From contig SUWU01000010.1 in assembly GCA_015061295.1 (NCBI GenBank), forward strand, positions 1-64,000: a stretch of 64,000 bases of DNA, in the 5' to 3' direction. The position numbers and the translations under genes were made by a program. Each line of letters starts with the position of its first letter. The first letter of the stretch is position 1. Positions 53,342-63,013 of the stretch are shown piece by piece. A model generated the notes under the pieces. That model was not told where the DNA came from, searched no databases, and saw only the letters and a list, made by a program, of their open reading frames with translations. This DNA comes from Lentimicrobiaceae bacterium. GTDB lineage: Bacteria; Bacteroidota; Bacteroidia; Bacteroidales; F082.

Positions 53342-53392
53342 TCCCTTATCCCATATCCCATATCCCATATCCCATATCCCTTATCCTTTATC
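53342..53392. repeat. TATCCCA heptamer tandem repeat
   Basis: About seven units of TATCCCA/TATCCCT. A shorter array of the same unit follows copy 1 of the promoter segment (about 52475-52500). Confidence 0.8.
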
Positions 53393-53405
53393 TCATTGTC
53401 TTTTC

Positions 53406-53434
53406 TTTCTCTTTTTTGCCGCAAAAAAGAGAAA
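53406..53434. repeat. Perfect 14-bp inverted repeat
   Basis: TTTCTCTTTTTTGC, one C, then GCAAAAAAGAGAAA. Could terminate transcription in either direction. Confidence 0.65.
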
Positions 53435-53468
53435 CAGAAAAAGCTCGCCGCTGCGGATAAATCTGCTA

Positions 53469-53552
53469 AAATTTCAAGGTTGAAGCTGAACAAAAATAAA
53501 CTCGCTGCGCTCAGACAGTATTTTTGTTTTAACCGCTTCGACCTTGAAATTT
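53469..53552. repeat. Nested palindromic element
   Basis: The outer 18-bp arms (53469-53486 against 53535-53552) pair at all but one position, a T-G. Inside, ACAAAAATA (53490-53498) pairs with TATTTTTGT (53519-53527) around CTCGCTGCGCTCAGACAG. I recall similar elements between genes of gut Bacteroidales. Confidence 0.65.
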
Positions 53553-53641
53553 CTTAACGCGATTTCTCCAAGGCGGCAGGGGTGGCTTTTAGCTTATTAA
53601 TTTTTTTTAACAATTTTTGTATATCGTATTGATATTGTTTA

Positions 53642-53649
53642 TATATTTG
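53642..53649 (+). promoter_or_regulatory. -7 promoter box for the giant surface protein
   Basis: TATATTTG, with TTTG at 53616-53619. The leader would be about 125 nt. Confidence 0.5.
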
Positions 53650-53778
53650 CGAGATTTGTTTATTATTGATTATTATGCCGTTGTGTGCAGTAAATACTGA
53701 ATATTTGATTTTTAGGGTGTTATTATTTGATTAAATTTTTGAACTTTTAATATTAATTATTAACAAAATTTTTAAGTT

Positions 53779-56700
53779 ATGAAAAGAAAACTACTAATTT
53801 TATTTTTAACGTGCGTGGTAGGGTGGCTATCACCCCTGAACGCTCAAACAACCGTAACGGTGGGAAGTGGGACAGGTTCTTGTCAAACTATTTCTACTGG
53901 AGCCTATTCCGAAATTCCTGCAACATTTACTCAACAAATATATACAAGTACAGAGTTAAGTACAGCGGGTATCTCAAGTGGAAGCTATATATCATCTATA
54001 GCATTTACAGTTGGAGGAACTGTTGGTACATCAACATTTAATTGGACTGTATATATGACAGAAGTGGATAAAGGATCATTCTCTAGTAGTTCTGATTTTG
54101 TAATATTAGATGATGCACCTTTGTTTTCTGGCAATGTAACATTAGATGGAAATTTGTGTAATATAGAGTTTCAACCACCTTATCAATACAATGGTGGAAA
54201 TCTGTTAGTTGCTGTCTTGGATAATATGGGTACTACCAATGGATCTTCAACGTCATTTTTAACACATGATATTGGAGGTTGGCCTAATTATTATGCAATA
54301 GCAGCAAGACATACAAGTGCAATAGATGTATCGAATCCTACGGCTGCAATACAAAAACAAGTTTATGCTTACAGAAACAATATCCAATTTACAATTGGGA
54401 GTGGACCCACTGTTAAAGTTACTGAAGAATCAGAAAGCGCTATCGACCTTAATAAACAGTATAGGATAAAAGATGTAAATACCAATCAGTATTTGAATAT
54501 TTATCAAATTACATCAGCCAACATTGGTAGTAGTGCTGGATATAGCGGTGTGAATCTTGCATCTTCCAGCAATAATGATGGTCAGATATTTAAATTGGAA
54601 GAAGCAGATGATGGTAAATATTATTTCAAATCTGTAAATGGATATTATATATCACATCCGAACAGTTGGATGGTTTCTGCTTATGAGACTACAGTGACAA
54701 GTTCAACTGCTAAGTTAGAATTAGAAGATGCTGGTAATAACAATTTTTACATTAAAAATGGTAGTACGTATTATAAAGTGGAATACCAAGAAGGTGCATA
54801 TAGACCTTATTGTGATGGCGGTACTAGTAATCGTGCTACCTGGACTCTCGAAGAGTATGTGAAACCTCCATTAGAGATAACATCAGCATATGCAAGTGCG
54901 TCAGAAGTATATACAGGCGAGACTGTAACTCTTACGGCTTCGGCAACAGGTGGCAGTGGTAGTTACACTTATAATTGGACATGCACCGAAGGTAGCCCTG
55001 CCGCTACTGACTTCTACAACACAGACCAAGCTGTAGCTACTTTTAAACCTACTTCAGCAGGTACCTACAAATTTACCTGTACAGTAAATGATGGAACATC
55101 ATCTGTCACTTCTGAAGAAATAGAAGTGGTGGTTTTAGACTCTTCAACAAAATGTACTATTGTTTTTGAAATGACAGATAGTTACGGCGATGGTTGGAAT
55201 GGTTCTTATTTGCAAGTATCATATGGAGATAAAGTTGTAAATGTTGAATATAATGATCCTGATCCTTATACTAATACTGATAATCAAAAAATAACAGAAA
55301 CTTTAAATGTACCAACAGGTAGCCAAATTACAGTCTCATTTATAACTGGAAGCTATGCTTCGGAATGTTCGTATGTTATAAAATATGAGGACGAAACGAT
55401 AATTTATTCAGTTAGTCAAGGAAACGCTCCTAATAGTACTATTACATTTGAAGCATGTGGAGATATTCCTCTTATGTTAACTTTATCTGCTGATAATGAT
55501 GCAAAGGGCTGTGAAGGTTCTGATATTCAACTCACAGCTACAGCAACAGGCGGTACAGAAAATTATAGCTATATATGGGAAATTGTTTCAGGTGGTGGTT
55601 CTTTGAAAAATGCAACAGCAGCAAATCCAACCTTCACACCAGAAGCAGTAGGATCAGGAACAGTTTCCAATGAAGTTACTTTGAAATGTACAGTTGACGA
55701 TGGAGAAACAACATCGTCAGACGATATAACACTGACAGTTTACAAGAAACCTGTATTTGAACTACCTGCGTCTGTTGTTGTAAATTATGGAGAAACTGCA
55801 ACTATAGAAGTAGTGTATGAACCTGAACCTAGTTATATGAATATAAATGGTCCTGACTATACTAATTATACATATAAGACTTCAAACCCTGCAAATCCAG
55901 ATACCATCGTACTTTCGTATGTACCTACAGTGGATGCTGATTTAGTTTTTGAAGCAGATAATAATTTTTCTTATTCAAATACTATTGGGGATTATCTCTG
56001 TAATGAAACTAAAACAGTTCAAGTTAGAGTTGTTAACGAAAATAAGGAAGTTGAAATAGGTACAAATGAGGACTTGTCTTCCCGTGAATATTTACCTGTT
56101 TATACCGAAAAAAATTATTCTATTACTCAGCAAATTTATACCGCAGAGGAATTGGACATAAAAGAATCTTCACAGATTAACTCTATATCTTTCTATGCTA
56201 CATGGTGTAATAATAATGCTCGTAATATTGATGTGTATTTAGTTAAGACAGATAAGGAAGCTTTCTCTACAACAACTGATTTTGTTAATATGCTTGGTAC
56301 TGCTACTCCTAATTACTCTGGAAACGTCTCAGGAAACGTGACATTTGTCCAAGATAACTGGACAACCATTTCGTTTACAGAACCATTTACTTACGAACCT
56401 GGTACCAATATCTTAGTCTGTGTAAATGATAAGACAGGAAGCACTGATGGTAGTGCGTTTGAATTTGGTCATTATTCTACAACTGAAGCCCGTTCTATAG
56501 TAAGATATAGTAGTAGTGATACACCATATGATGCTACTAATATTGATATTAACTATGGTTATACAACAGATGGCTTTTTAAACCAAAACAATCATATCAA
56601 ACTTGGATATGTAGCTGAAGCTCAAACTGAGCTCGAAGCAACAATAAACGTAGATGCTACAGAAATCTGTTACGGTGAAAATTACAACAGATTCGAGATG

Positions 56701-59700
56701 TACGCTACAAAAGTTGAAAATGCTACATATGATTGGTATTTAGTAGTAGATGGAGTGGATTATTTACTTGAAGAAAATGTAAGAGAATATACCTACTCAA
56801 ACGCAAATTCTGGTACTTATACTATTAAACTCGTTGTAACTCAAAATGGTGTATCAAAAGAAGATATAGAAGAACTCATCATCAATCCAACACCTAATGC
56901 TGCTGTAGTTATGGGTACTAATGGATATGGCTTCGTTGGTGAAACTCTAACATACACAGTAAATGATCATAAAGAAGGTACAAAATACGCCATAGAACTT
57001 GTTGTTGATGGTGCATTATATCCTGCAAGTAGTAATCCAGAGGATGAAACAGATATAGGTTCCCATGTTTTTGATAATGATGGTACATTCTATTATACAG
57101 TAGATGCAGACCGTAAAGGTTGTACTGCAGAAAAAACACATAGCGTCATCATCTATCCTAAAGCTACATTCGATGTAAATAATCTTTGTGCTGGTCAAGA
57201 AGTTGAGTTTACCAATACAACATATACTCCTAACGGTGGCTGGAACTTTGGTGAAGGCGAAGGCTTCGTATGGAACTTCAACGGTGAAGAAGTAGTTTCT
57301 AACAATGCAACAGTGACACATACTTTTGCAGAGGCTGGTACTTATCCCGTAACTCTCACAGTTACAAAATCAGGTGTAAGCAATGTAGCTACTCAATCTG
57401 TCTTTATTACTGCTTCTCCAGTGGTGGTCAATTTATCATGGGATAAAACAACCATATATGAAGATATAACATTCACAGCAACAAGTAATATTGATGCATC
57501 ATACATCTGGGAGATTGATGATGTTGTTCAAGTAGATAAGAATGAAGCAACATTCACATATCAATTCCAAAGTTTAGGTGATCATAAAGTTGCTGTAACA
57601 GCAGTTTCTGCTACAGGTTGTTCTACAAGACGTGAAGAGACCATAACTATAACAGAGAAATCATCAGAACCAAAGGTGATGGTTAACAACGTGGAGGTAA
57701 GTTCTATCGATATGGGTTATCGTCCTATCAAAGCATGGATGCGTCCTATAGATATCGTTATCACACCAGATGGCACCACCAACTTACAAATCAATTCTAT
57801 AACAATTGAAGATAATTATGTAGAACTTGATGAACACGGAAATGTAGTAGAAGGTACTGAAATGGTATTGAATTATGCTATGTTGACATCTCCAGTAAAT
57901 AATGTAACCTTAACACCAGGTGGTGAACCTCTGTCATTACAGCTTACACATGATCTTAATAATGAAACATTTTATGAGGGCTTCTTCGGTGGTTATGGCG
58001 CGGATGCTACTTTCGCTCAAGAATCAGCTAAGATGATAATAAATTATGGAGATGGTCAAAAGAAAGAAATACAAATATCTTATATAGTTTATGAACCATA
58101 TGTAGGTGATGTTTATGAAAAACCTTATGTGGTTAATTCTAATCAATATAGTGTAACTGCTACTGATATGTTGCATAACTATCTCTTAGAAGGCGCTACG
58201 TCAAAACATAGCGACGCTGTCTTCAAGATGACTATAGAAGAAGGTAAAGCAGCTGATATAGATGTTACTGTTACTGGTACCAACCCTCTCGTTTATGTCT
58301 ATCCAGATGACTTCGGCGGTGAAGGTGGCCCTGGCTTGACAAACTACGTAGGATATGGAGAACAATCAACAGGTGTCTTCTTCGGATTTGAATTTAATTT
58401 TGAAGATGCTACAGGATTAAGTCTCACAGATAAAGATGGCAATGGTAATAATTTTGTTGTAGATTATAATGTATCCCCATATTATTTGAGATCTTCGAGA
58501 ACATCCGTTTTTGGTGGTACAGAAAACAATCAATGCTGGACATTAGATAAATATTATGTGTCAGAAGAAGCTAAATTATCATATGATATAAATGTTGTAA
58601 CTGCTGGACAATATTATGAAATATTGTTGTCGGAAAACGAAGACTACTCAGAAGCTGTTGTTTTGAAGAGCGCAACACAAGCAGTGAATGCAAACTTCGA
58701 GACAGTGACACTCGATTTGAGTGAGTATGCTGGTAAGAAGTATTATTTCGGCATACGTCATAATAGTAGTGTTAACGGTATGATAAAATTCGATAACTAC
58801 AGATTGTATGAAGAAGATACACGTGCAACAAGAGAAGGTACAACCTTTAACTTTATGCTTGGAGAAGGAACATATTATATCGTGGCAGCAGCACAATTCG
58901 AAAATATAAGCAGTAGCAATAGCTTCAATGTCAATATTACTTCTGAAAACTTGGAGGCACCAGAGAAGGCTGTAGCTGTATCACCTCAAGATAAGGCTCT
59001 TGGTATAGCAACAACGATAGGACAGTTGAAATGGAATTTTGGTGCTAATACTGAAAAATATCAAGTGTTATTCGGAACTACAAATCCTCCAACAGAAACC
59101 ATGATAGAGTGGAATAACTATTTAGAAGCAAATCCTTCATGTCCATTAAGTGATCTTACAACCAACACAGTATATTATTGGAGAGTTGATGCACAAAATC
59201 CTGCTGGTACAACAGAAGGTGATTTATGGAGATTCGCTACAGACTTCGATGCTCCTCAAAATCTCGTTCTGTCAAAAGAGGTAATAGATTTAGGTCAAAC
59301 TTCAGAACTTTCATGGACAGGAGTTGACTTTGGTGAAGTTGAAGGTTATTACAACATCTTAGTAGATGGTGAAAAATGGGGAGAATCAGTTACAAAAACA
59401 ACAACAACATTTGTATTGAGCGGTCTTCCTTATAAAAATGAGCCATACGAAATTACCGTAGAGGCTGTATATCCAATCGATGATTGGGATGTGACAGCAG
59501 AATCAGAGTCAGTAGCACTTAAGGTAAATACTTACTCAATGGGTGTTAAGGGTTACGTATATGATGATTATACAAAAGAACCTATCCAAGGTGCTACAGT
59601 AACCTATGGTACTGCTTTTGCAACAACTAATGAATCTGGATATTATTCAATAATAACAGCATTAGCTGGTAGTTATATAGCTGGCGCATCATGTACTGGT

Positions 59701-62520
59701 TATATCAGAAACGAAGTGCTTGTCAATGTTCCTACAGATAAAGAATTCGAACAAGACTTCTATCTCGTATCAGCTAAGACAATGCCAGAGGTGGTTGCTA
59801 CAGAAAGAGATGAAAATGTCGTTGACGTTGAATGGACTTTGAACTCTATCTCTGAACCAATGTATGAAGACTTCGAAAATGGTGCATTTAAATACAACTG
59901 GAAGACTAGCGCCGACTATCCTTGGGAAGTGGTAGCTAACGGATTTGTAGATGATGTAGAAGATGATGATGATGACTATGACTTCTTCGGTGGTTACTGC
60001 GTGAAGTCAACCAACTCCGATTATGACATTGACCCAATTAATCCAGATACAGGTGAAAAGTATGATGATGGAGTTTATGAATTCGGAGAAACTACTTCAT
60101 TCTTAGAGTTGGAAGTTTATGTTCCATATAGTACTACAATGCGTTTCTACTATAGAATAAGTTCTACTGGAAATTATCTCTCAGATTATGGTAGATTCCT
60201 TGTTAACGGTGAGCAGGTAGGAGAAAACTATTTGGGCAAAGGATCATGGAGTCGGTCAGGCTACACAGACTATACAGTTGAAGGAGACCAAACATATAAA
60301 TTCAGATGGGAATATGTAAAAGATGATGGTAACTATTTCTATGAAGATGCTTTCTTCATCGATAACATCAGATTCCATGAAAACACTAACCTCTATAATG
60401 TTTATGTGAAAGATATTCTCTCTGATGACGAACCAACACCGTTGGCTACAGGAATCACAGCAGAAGAATACGAATATACAGACTGGGCAACAAAAACAGA
60501 CGGTATCTATCAATGGGGTGTATCTGCTATATACAACGAACAAGGTAACACCTTATCTGAAGACTTCTCTGATGAAACCATGTCAATGGGCTGGACTAAA
60601 ACAGATTTGTCAACAGGTTGGAATAACTGGCTTATATTAAATCAACAGGTTGATGGTTTATTCCAAGCATACGATGGATATTCAATAATTTGTTCAGGTC
60701 TAGACAGTAACGAAAAATTTTACCTTGTAACACCAGAGATTGATGCTTCTATACAATCAACACTCGAATTTGTATGTATAGCACCACAATATGGAAACCT
60801 CGAAGAATACTTTAATAAATTTAGAGTTGTTTATGGTGATACTCCAACAGGTCCTTGGACACCGTTAACAGATTATAACACAGCATCTGTTGAAGATTGG
60901 ACTCTAATGGAAGTATCTTTGCCATTGCAAAAAACTTTATATATTGCCTTTGAGAATTATGATCATGACACAGGTTACGGACTTGGTCTTGATAATGTGG
61001 TTGTCAGAAGAGAAACTGTAACAGGTGAGTCTAATATTGCTTGGTCTAACCTCATCGGTAAAGGTAATAAGTTAGTAACTAATAATGGTGATTGGAGTTC
61101 AGCAACAAGCTGGTCAAGAACTCATATTCCTACAGCAGAAGAAGTAGCTATAATCAAAGCAGCTGGTACTGTAAACGGAACAGGTGCTGTAGCTAAGGCT
61201 GTATTAGTTGACAATGGTACTTTGACAATCGGTGAAGGTGGTGTTCTCACAGCTTCAACAGTTATAGACTCTGTAGCTGCAGACATCACAATCAACGCTG
61301 GCGGTCAGCTCGTACATAGCAACAAAGGTGTCATGGCAACATTCGTAAAAGGTATCCAAGCTTATACAGATGCTGATAATAACGATGGCTGGTACACTAT
61401 CAGCTCGCCTCTCGCAGCTGACATCGACGCTTCAGAAGTGACAAACTTATTAAGCGGTGAGTTCGACCTCTATCGCTACGATGAGCCAACACATTACTGG
61501 GAGAACTACGAAGACGATGTTGACGATGAAGGTCCTAACAACACAGATTGGGATAACAACAGCGCAGTCATAGAAAAAGGTCGCGGTTACCTCTATGCTA
61601 ACTCAGCTAACACAGAATTATCATTTGCAGGAGAACTCAATGTTGCAGACGTAACAACAACACTCTCAGCAGAGGCTTCATCACTCAAAGGTTTCAACTT
61701 ACTCGGTAACCCATTTGCACATAATATCTACAAAGGTGCTGCTTTCAATGGTAATCTCGCTGAAGCACATTACACACTTAACTATCATGGCGAATGGCAA
61801 GTAGTGACATCAGACAATCCTATCAAGTCGGGTGCTGGTTTCCTCGTACAAGCAAAAGAAGGCGCCGACCTCACAATCTCTAAGACAAATGCTCGAACAA
61901 GAGCTGCTGCTAACTCAATGCTCGCAGTGACAGTTGTCAACAACGTATTTGAAGATGTAGCTTACGTATCGTTCAACGATGGTATTGGTCTTGAAAAGAT
62001 CGGTCACATGAACGAATATGCTCCTATGGTTTATATCCCAGGCGACTTCAACAACTACGCTTATGCAACAGTAGAAGAAGATGTGACAGAAGTACCTGTC
62101 AACTTCGAGGCAATGACAATGGGTGAATACACTATCGCTGTCAAAGCTAAGAACTGTGAATACGAGACAATGATTCTTGTTGATAACTTAACAGGTAAAG
62201 AAACCAACTTACTCAAAGATAGCTACACCTTCATGGCAACAACAACCGACGATCCAGATCGTTTTGTCATCAAGTTGGCTAAAGATGCAGAAGTTGAAGA
62301 CAGCTTCATCTACATCAACAATGGTGAGTTGATATTCGACAACCTCAGCAACGATGCTATCATCAACGTATTTGATGTCTTAGGACGTAACGTTGCAACA
62401 TTCAACAACTGCGGCGACACCACATTCCGCGTCTCGACAGACTTATTTGCCGATGGCGTTTATATGGTACGCGTGATAGAAGGTAACAATGTTAAAGTTC
62501 AAAAGATGGTTATCGAATAA
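53779..62520 (+). CDS. Giant multidomain T9SS-secreted surface protein
   Basis: 2913 residues. Signal peptide 1-23. An adhesin-like beta module at about 24-208 recurs at about 764-948 (TQQIYT motif, then DFV...NY/FSGNV and ILVCVND). A ricin-like trefoil lies at about 219-362, PKD/Ig-like modules at 363-454, 562-657 and near 1154-1199, a DSYGDGWNG module at 457-561, a fibronectin-like stretch near 1790-1910, and a carboxypeptidase-regulatory-like domain at 1920-1996 (GYVYDDYTKEPIQGATVTY). Two MAM-like/choice-of-anchor domains lie at about 2029-2205 (YEDFENG) and 2259-2414 (EDFSDE). The end (2838-2913) is a type A sorting domain (NVFDVLGRNVATF, DGVYMVRVIEG). No catalytic domain seen. It probably acts in adhesion or binding of glycans or proteins after export by the PorU/PorV system. 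Confidence 0.85.
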   Translation: MKRKLLILFLTCVVGWLSPLNAQTTVTVGSGTGSCQTISTGAYSEIPATFTQQIYTSTELSTAGISSGSYISSIAFTVGGTVGTSTFNWTVYMTEVDKGSFSSSSDFVILDDAPLFSGNVTLDGNLCNIEFQPPYQYNGGNLLVAVLDNMGTTNGSSTSFLTHDIGGWPNYYAIAARHTSAIDVSNPTAAIQKQVYAYRNNIQFTIGSGPTVKVTEESESAIDLNKQYRIKDVNTNQYLNIYQITSANIGSSAGYSGVNLASSSNNDGQIFKLEEADDGKYYFKSVNGYYISHPNSWMVSAYETTVTSSTAKLELEDAGNNNFYIKNGSTYYKVEYQEGAYRPYCDGGTSNRATWTLEEYVKPPLEITSAYASASEVYTGETVTLTASATGGSGSYTYNWTCTEGSPAATDFYNTDQAVATFKPTSAGTYKFTCTVNDGTSSVTSEEIEVVVLDSSTKCTIVFEMTDSYGDGWNGSYLQVSYGDKVVNVEYNDPDPYTNTDNQKITETLNVPTGSQITVSFITGSYASECSYVIKYEDETIIYSVSQGNAPNSTITFEACGDIPLMLTLSADNDAKGCEGSDIQLTATATGGTENYSYIWEIVSGGGSLKNATAANPTFTPEAVGSGTVSNEVTLKCTVDDGETTSSDDITLTVYKKPVFELPASVVVNYGETATIEVVYEPEPSYMNINGPDYTNYTYKTSNPANPDTIVLSYVPTVDADLVFEADNNFSYSNTIGDYLCNETKTVQVRVVNENKEVEIGTNEDLSSREYLPVYTEKNYSITQQIYTAEELDIKESSQINSISFYATWCNNNARNIDVYLVKTDKEAFSTTTDFVNMLGTATPNYSGNVSGNVTFVQDNWTTISFTEPFTYEPGTNILVCVNDKTGSTDGSAFEFGHYSTTEARSIVRYSSSDTPYDATNIDINYGYTTDGFLNQNNHIKLGYVAEAQTELEATINVDATEICYGENYNRFEMYATKVENATYDWYLVVDGVDYLLEENVREYTYSNANSGTYTIKLVVTQNGVSKEDIEELIINPTPNAAVVMGTNGYGFVGETLTYTVNDHKEGTKYAIELVVDGALYPASSNPEDETDIGSHVFDNDGTFYYTVDADRKGCTAEKTHSVIIYPKATFDVNNLCAGQEVEFTNTTYTPNGGWNFGEGEGFVWNFNGEEVVSNNATVTHTFAEAGTYPVTLTVTKSGVSNVATQSVFITASPVVVNLSWDKTTIYEDITFTATSNIDASYIWEIDDVVQVDKNEATFTYQFQSLGDHKVAVTAVSATGCSTRREETITITEKSSEPKVMVNNVEVSSIDMGYRPIKAWMRPIDIVITPDGTTNLQINSITIEDNYVELDEHGNVVEGTEMVLNYAMLTSPVNNVTLTPGGEPLSLQLTHDLNNETFYEGFFGGYGADATFAQESAKMIINYGDGQKKEIQISYIVYEPYVGDVYEKPYVVNSNQYSVTATDMLHNYLLEGATSKHSDAVFKMTIEEGKAADIDVTVTGTNPLVYVYPDDFGGEGGPGLTNYVGYGEQSTGVFFGFEFNFEDATGLSLTDKDGNGNNFVVDYNVSPYYLRSSRTSVFGGTENNQCWTLDKYYVSEEAKLSYDINVVTAGQYYEILLSENEDYSEAVVLKSATQAVNANFETVTLDLSEYAGKKYYFGIRHNSSVNGMIKFDNYRLYEEDTRATREGTTFNFMLGEGTYYIVAAAQFENISSSNSFNVNITSENLEAPEKAVAVSPQDKALGIATTIGQLKWNFGANTEKYQVLFGTTNPPTETMIEWNNYLEANPSCPLSDLTTNTVYYWRVDAQNPAGTTEGDLWRFATDFDAPQNLVLSKEVIDLGQTSELSWTGVDFGEVEGYYNILVDGEKWGESVTKTTTTFVLSGLPYKNEPYEITVEAVYPIDDWDVTAESESVALKVNTYSMGVKGYVYDDYTKEPIQGATVTYGTAFATTNESGYYSIITALAGSYIAGASCTGYIRNEVLVNVPTDKEFEQDFYLVSAKTMPEVVATERDENVVDVEWTLNSISEPMYEDFENGAFKYNWKTSADYPWEVVANGFVDDVEDDDDDYDFFGGYCVKSTNSDYDIDPINPDTGEKYDDGVYEFGETTSFLELEVYVPYSTTMRFYYRISSTGNYLSDYGRFLVNGEQVGENYLGKGSWSRSGYTDYTVEGDQTYKFRWEYVKDDGNYFYEDAFFIDNIRFHENTNLYNVYVKDILSDDEPTPLATGITAEEYEYTDWATKTDGIYQWGVSAIYNEQGNTLSEDFSDETMSMGWTKTDLSTGWNNWLILNQQVDGLFQAYDGYSIICSGLDSNEKFYLVTPEIDASIQSTLEFVCIAPQYGNLEEYFNKFRVVYGDTPTGPWTPLTDYNTASVEDWTLMEVSLPLQKTLYIAFENYDHDTGYGLGLDNVVVRRETVTGESNIAWSNLIGKGNKLVTNNGDWSSATSWSRTHIPTAEEVAIIKAAGTVNGTGAVAKAVLVDNGTLTIGEGGVLTASTVIDSVAADITINAGGQLVHSNKGVMATFVKGIQAYTDADNNDGWYTISSPLAADIDASEVTNLLSGEFDLYRYDEPTHYWENYEDDVDDEGPNNTDWDNNSAVIEKGRGYLYANSANTELSFAGELNVADVTTTLSAEASSLKGFNLLGNPFAHNIYKGAAFNGNLAEAHYTLNYHGEWQVVTSDNPIKSGAGFLVQAKEGADLTISKTNARTRAAANSMLAVTVVNNVFEDVAYVSFNDGIGLEKIGHMNEYAPMVYIPGDFNNYAYATVEEDVTEVPVNFEAMTMGEYTIAVKAKNCEYETMILVDNLTGKETNLLKDSYTFMATTTDDPDRFVIKLAKDAEVEDSFIYINNGELIFDNLSNDAIINVFDVLGRNVATFNNCGDTTFRVSTDLFADGVYMVRVIEGNNVKVQKMVIE

Positions 62521-62533
62521 ATAATATTCCTAT

Positions 62534-62559
62534 AGAGACGCCATCTCTATGGCGTCTCT
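62534..62559. terminator. Hairpin after the giant gene
   Basis: AGAGACGCCA pairs exactly with TGGCGTCTCT around a 6-nt loop. It lacks a long T run. The GAGACG ends make it a member of the GTAGAGACG family that may double as an attenuator. Confidence 0.5.
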
Positions 62560-62608
62560 TGACAGAAGAAAGACATAAAAAGTAGAAACAAATTAAAAAT
62601 TAAATACG

Positions 62609-62842
62609 ATGAAAAAAGTAATAGCAACAGTAGCAATCATCTTGGGTCTTGGTGTTGGAGCTAACGCACAGTCAGATGCTTTCTTCACACAGAACTTCTC
62701 AGACTATCGCAGTGCTGAAGTTGAGACTCCAAGATTACCAGCACATATGCAGACATCTAATCAAGACGCTCCTGTGGGCACAGGATTGTTGCTCCTCGCT
62801 GGTATGGGATTAGGATATGCAGCGTTAAGAAAAAGAAAATAA
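62609..62842 (+). CDS. Small exported protein with C-terminal sorting-like signal
   Basis: 77 residues. A signal peptide (MKKVIATVAIILGLGVGANAQ) is followed by about 32 polar residues (SDAFFTQNFSDYRSAEVETP...). The end has a short motif DAPVGTG, a hydrophobic helix LLLLAGMGLGYAAL and a basic tail RKRK, the three-part layout of PEP-CTERM and similar signals that are cut or anchored after export. It follows the giant gene by 88 nt and is followed by a strong terminator. No exosortase gene is in the window. It could instead be a simple two-helix membrane peptide. Confidence 0.75.
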   Translation: MKKVIATVAIILGLGVGANAQSDAFFTQNFSDYRSAEVETPRLPAHMQTSNQDAPVGTGLLLLAGMGLGYAALRKRK

Positions 62843-62862
62843 TATATTTAACGATACTGCAA

Positions 62863-62890
62863 AAAAAAAGAGCCGCAAGGCTCTTTTTTT
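62863..62890 (+). terminator. Terminator after the small exported protein
   Basis: AAAAAAAGAGCC, loop GCAA, then GGCTCTTTTTTT; a perfect 12-bp stem. Confidence 0.92.
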
Positions 62891-62962
62891 GTTTATTAAG
62901 ACGCATGAATGTTTGTTTATTAAGACGCATGAATGTTTGTTTATTAAGACGCATGAATGTTT
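62891..62962. repeat. Three exact 24-bp tandem repeats
   Basis: Units at 62891-62914, 62915-62938 and 62939-62962 are identical and begin GTTTATTAAGACGCATGAAT. A fourth partial unit leads into CATTCATACGTCTCTAC, which is complementary to the GACGCATGAATG part of the unit. Confidence 0.9.
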
Positions 62963-63013
62963 GTTTATGTTGCAGGAATCATTCATACGTCTCTACTTGG
63001 TGTTAGCGACTTA

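Larger units (their letters stand above)
53230..53778. other. 549-bp intergenic region: promoter copy, repeats, palindromes
   Basis: Contains promoter segment copy 2, the heptamer array, two large palindromes (53406-53434 and 53469-53552) and, at the right, the promoter and about 125-nt AT-rich leader of the giant gene. No further gene seen. Confidence 0.6.

Noticed and set aside
62891-62962. Short CRISPR-like array
   Set aside because: The 24-bp units are directly adjacent with no spacers and there are no cas genes.
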